Positions 34,161 to 42,187 of a stretch of DNA of 64,000 nucleotides are shown here, in pieces; position 1 is the stretch's first letter; the number at the start of each line of letters is the position of its first letter. The translations under genes and the position numbers were made by a program. The stretch lies in NCBI RefSeq assembly GCF_009728935.1, contig NZ_CP034235.1:6213501-6277500 (forward strand), written 5' to 3'. The DNA comes from Paenibacillus psychroresistens (lineage in GTDB: Bacteria > Bacillota > Bacilli > Paenibacillales > NBRC-103111). The notes under the pieces are model-generated. The model was not told the DNA's origin and did not search any database. It saw nothing but the letters and a program-made list of their open reading frames with translations.

Positions 34161-36089
34161 ATGTTACTACAAGCATCGAATATATCCAAAAGCTACGGGG
34201 TTCAGTCCGTTATATCGAATATAACTATGCAAGTCCAAGAACGAGATCGCATTGGTTTGGTTGGTGTTAATGGAGCTGGAAAATCGACCTTTCTACAAAT
34301 TATTTCCGGGGAAATGTCGTATGATAGCGGCGATATTTTTAAATCGAAGGAAACTCGAATCGGTTATCTCGCCCAAAACAGCGGGCTGAATACGAACCGT
34401 TCCATTATAGCTGAGATGCGAGAGGTATTCTCCGCTTTGCTTACCGTTGAGGCAGAGCTTCGACTTTTGGAACAAAAGATGTCTGAGCCTGAACTTCTAG
34501 ACAACTCCAAGCTCTATGAAGAAACGATGAACCGCTATGCTTTGCGTTCGGAATGGTTCCGTGAACAAGGCGGCTATGAAATCGAGACGAGAATCCGCAG
34601 CATTCTGCATGGCATGGGTTTTGGTGCCATCTCTTCGGATACGATATGCAGCACATTAAGCGGAGGGCAGAAAACAAGGCTCGCACTTGCCAAAATGTTA
34701 CTGCTGCAGCCAGAGCTTCTAATGCTGGATGAGCCTACCAATCATCTCGACATCCCTACTTTAACCTGGCTGGAGGACTATCTCCGCTCTTATCCAGGTG
34801 CTATTCTCGTTGTATCTCATGATCGCTATTTTCTGGATGCATTAGTCACCACTATATATGAAATTGAACGACACGGCTCGCAGCGTTATACAGGCAATTA
34901 TTCACGGTTTATCGAAATTAAAGCAGCAGATTATGAAATTCAAATGAAGCAGTTCGACAAGCAGCAGGGTGAAATAGCCCGTATGGAACAGTTTGTTGAG
35001 CGAAATATTGTGCGTGCCTCGACAACCAAGAGAGCGCAAAGCCGGCGCAAAGCCTTGGACAAAATGGACCGAGTGGACAAACCTATGGGTGATTTAAAGC
35101 GAGCAAACTTTGCCTTTCAAATTGAACAAGCTACCGGTAAGGATGTTCTGCAGATTAACGAGCTTGCATTTGCTTTTCAGAGTGCACGTCCTTTGTTCCA
35201 GCATGTTTCCTTTCAGCTTTCTCGCGGAGATACTGCCGCACTAATCGGTCCTAATGGAATTGGAAAATCAACGATTCTCAAAATATTAATGGAGCAGCAT
35301 TCACAAAGCAAGGGAACAATCAAATGGGGAGCCAATGTAAAGATTGGTTACTATGATCAAGAACAAGGTACTTTGAATCCCCAATCCAATGTGCTAGATG
35401 AAGTTTGGAGTACTTACCCACATTTAGAAGAAGCACGAATTCGGACAGTTCTCGGTAATTTTCTATTCAGTGGTGAAGATGTATTCAAGAAAATATCCGC
35501 TTTGAGCGGCGGTGAGAAAGCCCGGGTTGCGCTAGCTAAACTAATGCTGTTGAATGCAAATGTACTTATTCTCGATGAGCCAACCAATCATTTGGATCTT
35601 TATAGTAAAGAAGTCCTTGAGGCTTCACTCCTAGATTACGACGGCACGTTACTCTTCATATCTCATGATCGTTATTTCCTCAATAAAATGGCGGAACGTA
35701 TTCTAGAATTAAGCCCCTCTGGAGTTGATGCTTTTCTCGGGAACTATGATGATTATGTAGAAAAGAAGCTGGAAATCGCCGAAATGCAAGCGGAACGTTT
35801 GGCTGCGGCTGCTAAGAAAGCTGGTCAAGCTGCTGTTGAAAAACCAAGTGATTATGAAGCAGATAAGCTTGCCAAACGCGAAGAACGCAGCAAGCAACGA
35901 AAAGTAGAGCAAGTAGAGGCAGATATCGCCCGTGTAGAAGCTGAGGTCAGTGCTTTAGAGCATGAACTAACTTTACCTGGTGTATTTAATGACTATCTGC
36001 TAGTGCAGGAGAAGAATGTGAGTATTGAGGCTAAGAAGCTTGCCTTACAGCGTTTCTATGCAGATTGGGAAGCTTTGTTGGCGGAGTAA
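34161..36089 (+). CDS. ABC-F family ATPase (YdiF-like)
   Basis: 642 residues with two ATP-binding cassettes and no membrane segment. Walker A sites are GVNGAGKST near 35 and GPNGIGKST near 360. Signatures are LSGGQKTRLALAKMLL and LSGGEKARVALAKLML, with Walker B LMLDEPTNHLD and LILDEPTNHLD. The P-site linker lies between them, and a C-terminal coiled coil (about 550-640) is rich in Ala, Glu and Lys. ABC-F proteins act on ribosomes in translation. The position near tsa and moaC genes matches B. subtilis ydiF. It is the only plus-strand gene in this part. Confidence 0.93.
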   Translation: MLLQASNISKSYGVQSVISNITMQVQERDRIGLVGVNGAGKSTFLQIISGEMSYDSGDIFKSKETRIGYLAQNSGLNTNRSIIAEMREVFSALLTVEAELRLLEQKMSEPELLDNSKLYEETMNRYALRSEWFREQGGYEIETRIRSILHGMGFGAISSDTICSTLSGGQKTRLALAKMLLLQPELLMLDEPTNHLDIPTLTWLEDYLRSYPGAILVVSHDRYFLDALVTTIYEIERHGSQRYTGNYSRFIEIKAADYEIQMKQFDKQQGEIARMEQFVERNIVRASTTKRAQSRRKALDKMDRVDKPMGDLKRANFAFQIEQATGKDVLQINELAFAFQSARPLFQHVSFQLSRGDTAALIGPNGIGKSTILKILMEQHSQSKGTIKWGANVKIGYYDQEQGTLNPQSNVLDEVWSTYPHLEEARIRTVLGNFLFSGEDVFKKISALSGGEKARVALAKLMLLNANVLILDEPTNHLDLYSKEVLEASLLDYDGTLLFISHDRYFLNKMAERILELSPSGVDAFLGNYDDYVEKKLEIAEMQAERLAAAAKKAGQAAVEKPSDYEADKLAKREERSKQRKVEQVEADIARVEAEVSALEHELTLPGVFNDYLLVQEKNVSIEAKKLALQRFYADWEALLAE

Positions 36090-36139
36090 GGTTAATACAG
36101 AATGGATTAATGTAGTGAATTTAATTTGTTAGAGAAATA

Positions 36140-36340
36140 ATTTCGCTATTAGACACAACATTTTCCTTATAAATGTTTCATTACATTGTTTCTCAGCAAA
36201 ATACAGAAAGACTGGCGTTATTAACGAATCTTCTTCGCTAATAACGCCAGTTTTTCGTTATCTCCTTTGGGTCCAAGCTAAGTTGACCTCATTAACGAAA
36301 TTCATGTATGAAATAACGCAAAACCTTCCTTAGCCAGCAA
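36140..36340. repeat. Dispersed intergenic repeat, copy B
   Basis: It carries the same ordered landmarks as copy A (30169-30370): TTTCGCTATTA, 72 bases, then a hairpin with arms 36211-36223 and 36239-36251 enclosing AACGAA, TTCGTTAT at 36253-36260, CCTCATTAACGAAA and AAATAACGC. It sits between the convergent ABC-F and CsoR-family genes. Confidence 0.65.
36211..36256 (+). terminator. Intrinsic terminator formed by repeat copy B
   Basis: A perfect 13-bp stem (ACTGGCGTTATTA and its complement) is followed by TTTTTCG. It lies about 120 bases after the ABC-F stop, so the repeat element doubles as its terminator. Confidence 0.7.
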
Positions 36341-36388
36341 TTAAATCCTTGTAATAGTTAAGATAATTAATCATTAAAAAACAATTCC

Positions 36389-36649
36389 TTATTTACTTTT
36401 AACAAACAAATCAATAGCTTCTTCCACTGCTTTCCCCGTATTGCCACCTGAGGTAATCTTTTGAATAACTGCCGCTTCCAAGTGGGTGGCTACAATAGTA
36501 GCAATTGTCTTATCCACAGCACTCCGAACGGCACTTAATTGGGAAACAACATCCTTGCAGCCTTTTTCGTTTTCTATCATCTTTAATATACCTGCAACCT
36601 GTCCTTCGATACGACGCAACCGCTTCTTTACTCCATCTGGATAAATCAT
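36389..36649 (-). CDS. CsoR/FrmR-family metal- or persulfide-sensitive repressor
   Basis: 86 residues, all helical, with the family start VKKRLRRIEGQVAGI. The sensing positions show Cys31 (EKGCKDVV) and His56 (VATHLEAAV), but the second Cys, four residues after the His, is Ala60. Copper-type CsoR and persulfide-type CstR both need that second Cys. The protein therefore probably senses a different ligand or uses another residue. GGGGGAGG lies 6 bases before the ATG. No copper ATPase or sulfur gene is adjacent. A cluster of DnaA boxes lies directly upstream. Confidence 0.85.
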   Translation of the reverse strand: MIYPDGVKKRLRRIEGQVAGILKMIENEKGCKDVVSQLSAVRSAVDKTIATIVATHLEAAVIQKITSGGNTGKAVEEAIDLFVKSK

Positions 36650-36772
36650 TGGACACCTCCCCCATCTTCTTAATTTTAGTATAACAAAAGATCGGGAATT
36701 TCGCTTCTCTAGCTGAAATCCTTGTCCATAAGTCGGAATAACTATAATTCCGAATTTATATCGACAATTTAT

Positions 36773-36966
36773 TTGTCCACAGACTTATCCACACTAATCA
36801 CAGGTAAAATTGGCATGTTTTCTAGCAAATTTTAACGAAAAAAGTCGATTATCCCCGTTATCCACATTTGCTATGAAAAACTTATTCTTTGTTTACAATT
36901 CCTTAATCTTAGGCTCCGCGCGCTTTTGCAAATCTTATCCCCACTATTCACAGGGTCTGTGGATAA
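36773..36966. other. Cluster of DnaA boxes outside an obvious oriC
   Basis: Three perfect TTATCCACA boxes occur at 36785-36793 (+), 36858-36866 (+) and 36958-36966 (-). Three further boxes with one mismatch to TTATNCACA lie at 36773-36781, 36935-36943 and 36944-36952. All fall within 194 bp of non-coding DNA between leuA and the CsoR-family gene. No dnaA, dnaN or partition gene is nearby. Confidence 0.75.
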
Positions 36967-37022
36967 CTTGATTTAAACTAAAATTCACAGTCACCAGGGA
37001 CTATATACCTACGTTTGTGAAA

Positions 37023-38567
37023 CTATATCTGTGGAACAATTTCCAGCGTTTTGTGAATGGCTTGATTGCATGCAGCAAGATAAGCTTTGGCTGCAGCAAA
37101 GGCGATATCTGTATCTATCCCATTAGCGATAAACATATCTCCTTTTACTTCAATAGTCACTTCAGCTTCTCCCTCAGCTGCTTCACTTGAAGATTCGCCA
37201 TTGTACATCGAATGGACTTCTAGTTCCACAAGCCTAGCCTCAAAAGGCATTGCTTGCTTGATACACCCAATTAAAGCCTCAACCGCTCCTGCACCAGCAG
37301 CAGAGCATGAATAGGTCTTACTTGTGCGAGTATCATACAAGGTAATGATAGCCTCACGTTTACGATCGCTCCCCGACACAACCTGCATATCTTGGATCTC
37401 GAACGCTTCATGAGAGGGGTGTGCGGGATCATCCAGCAGCATGACAAGCTCAGCATCTGTGACGATTTTTTGTGTATCAGCTAGTACTTTGAATTTTTCA
37501 TAAAGCGGCTCAAGCTGCTGGTCATTAATAACTATACTTAGCTGGCTAAGGCGATGTTTAATTGCATGACGACCGGAGTGCTTACCTAGAATAATCATTT
37601 TGCGCGGAATCCCCATTTGAATAGGATCCATAATTTCATAGGTATTCCGATTCTTAATCAAACCATCCTGATGGATACCGGCTTCATGCTGGAAGGCATT
37701 ACGACCCACAATCGGTTTATTCAAGGCTATTGGAAAATTCATTTCTCTACGCACCATACGTGATGTCGCATAAATTTCTTGAAGCTGGATCGAGGTTTCT
37801 ACTCCAAGTGTCAGCTTTCTCGTTTCCAAAGCCATAACCAGCTCTTCAAGCGAACAATTACCTGCACGCTCCCCAATACCATTAACAGTCACTTCCACTT
37901 GCGTTACTCCTGCTTGAATAGCTGCTATGCTATTGGCAACGGCCAGCCCCAAATCATTATGGCAATGGGCACTATATTCCACACTATTGCCGCCTCTTAC
38001 CCCTTGGCGGACTCGTGTGAATAACCTGCCATATTCCTCAGGCAATGCGTACCCTACCGTATCGGGAATATTAATAATAGTTGCACCCTCCGCTATGACC
38101 GCCTCAACGACTTGGTGAAGAAACTCTTCACCTGTACGCGTAGCATCCATCGGTGAGAATTCAATCCGATCCACGAATTGCTTGGCATGGGCAACCATTC
38201 TCCGCGCGATTTCTACGACCTGTTCACGGGATTTACGAAGCTGAAAATCCAAATGAATATCGGAGGAGGAGAGAAACATATGAATTCTTCGTTTCTCAGC
38301 ATCCTGAGTAGCTTTAAGCGCAGAATCAATGTCCTCTCGAACAGAACGGGCAAAGCCGCAAATTTCTATCCCCTGCATTTCTCTTGAAATCTGCTGTACA
38401 GCTGCGAATTCTCCCGGACTTGAAATTGGAAAGCCAGGCTCCAGCACATCTACCCCTAGCTTAACAAGCTGTCTGGCTATGCGAATTTTCGCTTCTGGCG
38501 AAAGTGAAGCTCCTGGTGCCTGTTCACCATCTCGTAGGGTTGTATCGAATATTTGTATTTTTTTCAT
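37023..38567 (-). CDS. leuA: 2-isopropylmalate synthase (LeuA-type)
   Basis: 514 residues from ATG 38567, with AAAGGA 8 bases upstream; an ATG nine bases earlier sits directly on that site. The HMGL-like TIM barrel opens with FDTTLRDGEQAPG, has the metal ligands in YSAHCHNDLGLAVAN, and NGIGERAGNCSLEE follows. The last about 140 residues form the leucine-binding regulatory domain. The reaction is 2-oxoisovalerate plus acetyl-CoA to 2-isopropylmalate, the first committed step to leucine. It stands alone without leuBCD, behind two T-box leaders. A citramalate or homocitrate synthase is possible in principle, but the leucine T-boxes support LeuA. Confidence 0.9.
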   Translation of the reverse strand: MKKIQIFDTTLRDGEQAPGASLSPEAKIRIARQLVKLGVDVLEPGFPISSPGEFAAVQQISREMQGIEICGFARSVREDIDSALKATQDAEKRRIHMFLSSSDIHLDFQLRKSREQVVEIARRMVAHAKQFVDRIEFSPMDATRTGEEFLHQVVEAVIAEGATIINIPDTVGYALPEEYGRLFTRVRQGVRGGNSVEYSAHCHNDLGLAVANSIAAIQAGVTQVEVTVNGIGERAGNCSLEELVMALETRKLTLGVETSIQLQEIYATSRMVRREMNFPIALNKPIVGRNAFQHEAGIHQDGLIKNRNTYEIMDPIQMGIPRKMIILGKHSGRHAIKHRLSQLSIVINDQQLEPLYEKFKVLADTQKIVTDAELVMLLDDPAHPSHEAFEIQDMQVVSGSDRKREAIITLYDTRTSKTYSCSAAGAGAVEALIGCIKQAMPFEARLVELEVHSMYNGESSSEAAEGEAEVTIEVKGDMFIANGIDTDIAFAAAKAYLAACNQAIHKTLEIVPQI

Positions 38568-38604
38568 CGGAATCATCCTTTTTAGTTTAGTTTTTTAAGA
38601 ACAC

Positions 38605-38958
38605 AAAAAGCCTGCCGTCTCCAACACATTTAATCAGCAATAATCGATAAATTGCCCTTAAACGTATCAAGAGACGACAGGCTATAATAGCCCACGCGGT
38701 ACCACTCTCGTTGGCTTGAAGCTTCCGCTTCAAACCCACTCATGTCCGAAGCATTCGTCATAAACAACGAAGATTCGGCGCACCTTATAACGGAGGTTAA
38801 CCGTACTGGCTTACTAACATGAAGGAGCTCTCGTCATGCCGTTCAGCCTCAATGCTCCCAGGCGAGCTTCAGATTTTCCTTCGGCTGCGTCGCACCAACC
38901 CGCAGCTCTCTGTACGAAAGCTAATTCCTACTGTTCCTGTTCATCACTATCTGATATG
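38605..38958 (-). promoter_or_regulatory. T-box leader 2 (leucine type), proximal to leuA
   Basis: The T-box sequence AGAGTGGTACCGCG is at 38695-38708. The stem I apical loop carries GAGCTGCGGGTTGGTGC. A specifier triplet CTC follows GAAG at 38864-38866. The terminator is a 13-bp stem (AGCCTGTCGTCTC and partner) followed by five Ts at 38605-38609. This leader ends about 38 bases before the leuA start. Uncharged tRNA-Leu would favour the antiterminator and leuA expression. Confidence 0.9.
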
Positions 38959-38973
38959 GGGCGGAGAGAAACT

Positions 38974-39310
38974 AAAAAAGACCCATCATCTCCTATGCAG
39001 ACAACACACAACCATAAATCAGTTGTTAGATATCAGCGTAAGAGACGACAGGTCTTAACCATCGCGGTACCACTCTTATTGGTTCAGCTTTCGCAGAACC
39101 CACTCGTTGCAATCCTTGGGGATTGCTACCTGATCACGGGGGTCAACCGTCAAAACGTACTAATAAGAGCTGAGGACTCTTAGCTTCCGCTTTACCGCTC
39201 ATAAGTGAGTTCAGGGAGTTCCTTGACTGCGTTGCACCAACCCGCAGCTCTCTGTACGAAGGAATGATCCTTACTAATCCTAATCATTGCGTTATCGTTT
39301 TGTAGAATTG
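38974..39310 (-). promoter_or_regulatory. T-box leader 1 (leucine type), distal
   Basis: The T-box sequence AGAGTGGTACCGCG is at 39063-39076. The specifier CTC follows GAA at 39207-39209. The stem I block GAGCTGCGGGTTGGTGC is shared with leader 2. A 15-bp terminator stem is followed by six Ts at 38974-38979. The two leaders share an identical 27-base segment at 39234-39260 and 38892-38918, so they arose by duplication. Both must be read through for leuA expression. Confidence 0.9.
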
Positions 39311-39316
39311 ATTATG

Positions 39317-39345
39317 ATTATAGTATGCAAAAATTCAGTTGTCAA
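39317..39345 (-). promoter_or_regulatory. Consensus sigma-A promoter of leuA
   Basis: TTGACA (39340-39345) and TATAAT (39317-39322) are both perfect and are separated by 17 bp on the minus strand. The -35 box lies within the last codons of the preceding ADP-ribosylglycohydrolase gene. Transcription would start near 39310, at the 5' edge of T-box leader 1. Confidence 0.93.
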
Positions 39346-41248
39346 TACTACTAGCCAAATCTACGTACCAATGTGTAAAATTGGGCTCCTGCATAAAAGG
39401 AAGATCACCTCTTAAACCAATGCTGAATTCGAAATTATTATCAGAGCGGACAATTTTGAAAATAAACTGGTTGCGACCCCGTTTTAGCTTGATCGGCACA
39501 TCATTATTGTAGGGCATCCACATCGTGTGCTCTTTGGCTTCACTCGTTAATTGCCCATTCAACCAAAACTTATAGGCATCATTATTGCCAATAACCGCAT
39601 AAGCATCACGAGCCACTGGACTAATAATATTATGCACAAGATATAAACAAGATTGCCCACGATGAGAGAAAATCTCGTTCAATGCCAACTTATCTGTATG
39701 GAAATTCACATAAGTCCCAGCAGTCTGCTCCAAGTCAGCAAAATTTTCATCTATATAAGCTTTATCTATGTTAATAAAGTTGTTAAACCAGGCTCTGCCC
39801 GCAGGCTTGCCATTCAGATAGGGATTCACCTCACCATGAATTTGTGTATCATAGCTATCCCAAAATGGACCAATTACCTTCATTCGCACTGCTCCAGAAA
39901 AGCCAAAGCTTCTTTCAGAAAACAATGTTTCACCATCATTCCAAGATAAACTGACAACATTTTTTTGAGGAAAAGCGATCAATTTTTCATGAACAGAAAA
40001 ATGCAGCTGTAATTTCAACTCCCCACCCGATTCAACCGTCAAAGGAATACTACTGCTCTCACATAACAAACTCTCTGGCAATCCAATACTTAAAACACCA
40101 GCTACACCAACGCTGCTCCGATTAAAAACAACCACTTCGACATCAGCCGTTTCTCCAAATCCAATCGAAGGGTTACCCAGATAAATGACCTCAAGAGAGT
40201 ATAGTGGAATAGCGGGTGCTACTGGTAAAGATGGCTCTATATGCTGAGGAATCTCAGTTATCTTAACCGCTACTAACCCATCGCGAATCAATGATAACCC
40301 CGCTTTACATGTATCCTCAGCCAAATCGCTGATCAACATGGAACGGCGGTGCAAATCGAACCACATTACATACTCTGCCCCCATTTTATCCAGCCACACT
40401 TGAGGAATTGAATCTCCACCCAATATTTGCCCCAAAATTGCACCCGAGGTTGCAGCCGTACAGTCGGTATCATAACCACTATTGACAGCAATGAGCATGG
40501 TATCCGTAAAATCTCCGCGCCCAAACAACAAAGCCAATACGGTAAACCCAACATTTTCTACGCAATGGGAGGCATCAGGAGAGCCATAATTCACTAAAAT
40601 TTCTCTTCTTGTATCCATCCAGGTCACTCCCGCATTAAAACGGTCAATCACAAACTGAATACACTGTGCAACAATAGAATCTGCCGGGATTAACGCCAAC
40701 CCTTTAGCAATTAACTCAAAAATATCCGTCTCAAAAAACGCCTCCGCCTCAAGCGCAGCAAAGAACTGTTCCCCATAAACTGATTCCGTATCATGATCCA
40801 ATACACCATCTTTATACGCATATTCAGCGGCAAGCTGGGGATTACCCGGACATACAAAGCCCCAAATTTCCGAACGGATCGGACAGCCCATTGAATTTTT
40901 AAAGAATTCATTGTTGAAATGGCCAGAATAAGGCGGGGCAATACCCAGACGATAGTTTTTCACGAAATACCCATACTCATTAAACGGATACCAGCAATAT
41001 TCAAGCCAGGCATCTGCTAAATCACGACTTTCCAGACGTGCCCCCTTTTGCTCCAAAACCTGAAGCCAGAGGATCTGCAAATCAAGATCATCATTCGGTG
41101 GAATTTCTGCAGGAAACACATTATCCAGCGTAAAGGTCATCAGCTCCCTGTTGCCTTCCATCGCAGCTCCAATGGTGCCGCCAATACATTTTCCAATCCA
41201 GCCGCCATGAACCTTGTTAAAATAATCAGCATAACTAATCGATAGCAT
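39335..41248 (-). CDS. ADP-ribosylglycohydrolase-fold protein with C-terminal beta domains
   Basis: 637 residues from ATG 41248 (AAGGAG 7 bases upstream). Residues about 1-330 are a DraG-type all-helical domain. It starts GGWIGKCIGGTIGAAMEG, has the dimetal Asp pair in NDDLD at 52-56, and has the second acidic cluster GYDTDCTAAT near 257-266. The remaining about 300 residues are beta-rich and end in a domain with FWLNGQLTSEAKEHTMWMP, resembling glycan-binding modules. No signal peptide is seen. It is the last gene of the permease operon, 24 bases after the LplC-like gene. DraG-fold proteins in sugar loci may act on O- or N-glycosidic bonds of sugars rather than on ADP-ribosyl proteins; that is inference. 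Confidence 0.8.
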   Translation of the reverse strand: MLSISYADYFNKVHGGWIGKCIGGTIGAAMEGNRELMTFTLDNVFPAEIPPNDDLDLQILWLQVLEQKGARLESRDLADAWLEYCWYPFNEYGYFVKNYRLGIAPPYSGHFNNEFFKNSMGCPIRSEIWGFVCPGNPQLAAEYAYKDGVLDHDTESVYGEQFFAALEAEAFFETDIFELIAKGLALIPADSIVAQCIQFVIDRFNAGVTWMDTRREILVNYGSPDASHCVENVGFTVLALLFGRGDFTDTMLIAVNSGYDTDCTAATSGAILGQILGGDSIPQVWLDKMGAEYVMWFDLHRRSMLISDLAEDTCKAGLSLIRDGLVAVKITEIPQHIEPSLPVAPAIPLYSLEVIYLGNPSIGFGETADVEVVVFNRSSVGVAGVLSIGLPESLLCESSSIPLTVESGGELKLQLHFSVHEKLIAFPQKNVVSLSWNDGETLFSERSFGFSGAVRMKVIGPFWDSYDTQIHGEVNPYLNGKPAGRAWFNNFINIDKAYIDENFADLEQTAGTYVNFHTDKLALNEIFSHRGQSCLYLVHNIISPVARDAYAVIGNNDAYKFWLNGQLTSEAKEHTMWMPYNNDVPIKLKRGRNQFIFKIVRSDNNFEFSIGLRGDLPFMQEPNFTHWYVDLASSIDN

Positions 41249-41272
41249 TCTATGTCTCCTTTTCAATCTTAA

Positions 41273-42148
41273 CTAACCTTTAACCGCACCAAGCATGATA
41301 CCCTTGACAAAAAACCTTTGCAAAAACGGATAAACGATAAATATCGGCAAAACCACTATCATCGTAATCGTCATGCGAATCGAGGTGGGTGTGACCTTTA
41401 TTTTTGACAAATAATTCGAATCTGTGGCATGGGAAGCCGCGCTTTGATCATTAAGAAACGTAAGCAACAGCAGCTGCAAGGTCTGAAAGCGCGAAGCCGG
41501 ATTCAAGAAGAAGTTGTCTACCCATGAATTCCAGTGCGTCACCGCTTGGAAAATCGCTACAGTTGCTAGGATCGGCGCGGAGAGTGGCAAAATTATTCTA
41601 AAAAAGATATCAATGTAGCGCGCACCATCAATCATCGCAGACTCTTCAAGCGCAGGCGGCAATTGCTCAAAATAAGTTTTAATCAGAATCACATAAAACG
41701 GCACAATAATTAACGGAAGAATATAGGCCATAAAATTGTTAGTCAGATGCAGTGACTTCATGGTGATATACCAGGGAATCAGATTGGGGCTAATGTACAT
41801 TGTCACTACAACCATGCGGTACATGAGCTTGCGAAATGGCAGAATCTCCTTACTCAAACCATAGGCAAACATCGCACAGCAGAATACGGTCAATATTGTT
41901 CCGATTACTGTTCTAGCTGTTGATATATATGCAGCATGCCAGATATTGCTTTGTTTAAAAATCGTCATATAATTCACAAAAGTTATGTGAGTCGGGAGCA
42001 GCAAAACATCCCCTTTAATCACATCCATAGGATTGCTGATCGATTGAATAAAAATCAGGTAAAACGGATAAAACGTCACCACTCCGACCAGGAAGAGCAG
42101 CGATAAATTGATAATGTCAAAATATTTGGCACTTAGTGCTTTCGGCAT
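41273..42148 (-). CDS. Carbohydrate ABC transporter permease, LplC/MalG type
   Basis: 291 residues with six membrane helices. The EAA loop is ESAMIDGARYIDIFFRIILPLS near 185-205. The C-terminus ends FVKGIMLGAVKG, the usual ending of the LplC group. AGAGGTGG stands 7 bases before the ATG. It pairs with the LplB-like permease 39 bases upstream and the distant lipoprotein at 54227-55996 for uptake of an oligosaccharide. The ATPase must be supplied by a shared MsmX-like protein, because none is encoded here. Confidence 0.92.
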   Translation of the reverse strand: MPKALSAKYFDIINLSLLFLVGVVTFYPFYLIFIQSISNPMDVIKGDVLLLPTHITFVNYMTIFKQSNIWHAAYISTARTVIGTILTVFCCAMFAYGLSKEILPFRKLMYRMVVVTMYISPNLIPWYITMKSLHLTNNFMAYILPLIIVPFYVILIKTYFEQLPPALEESAMIDGARYIDIFFRIILPLSAPILATVAIFQAVTHWNSWVDNFFLNPASRFQTLQLLLLTFLNDQSAASHATDSNYLSKIKVTPTSIRMTITMIVVLPIFIVYPFLQRFFVKGIMLGAVKG

Positions 42149-42187
42149 AGCGTTGCCACCTCTTTCTATCGACTAGCTTTGCTCATT

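Noticed and set aside
36773..36966. Chromosomal origin oriC
   Set aside because: DnaA boxes are dense, but no dnaA, dnaN, recF or gyr gene is near and no clear AT-rich unwinding element with DnaA-trios was confirmed. Reported only as a DnaA-box cluster.
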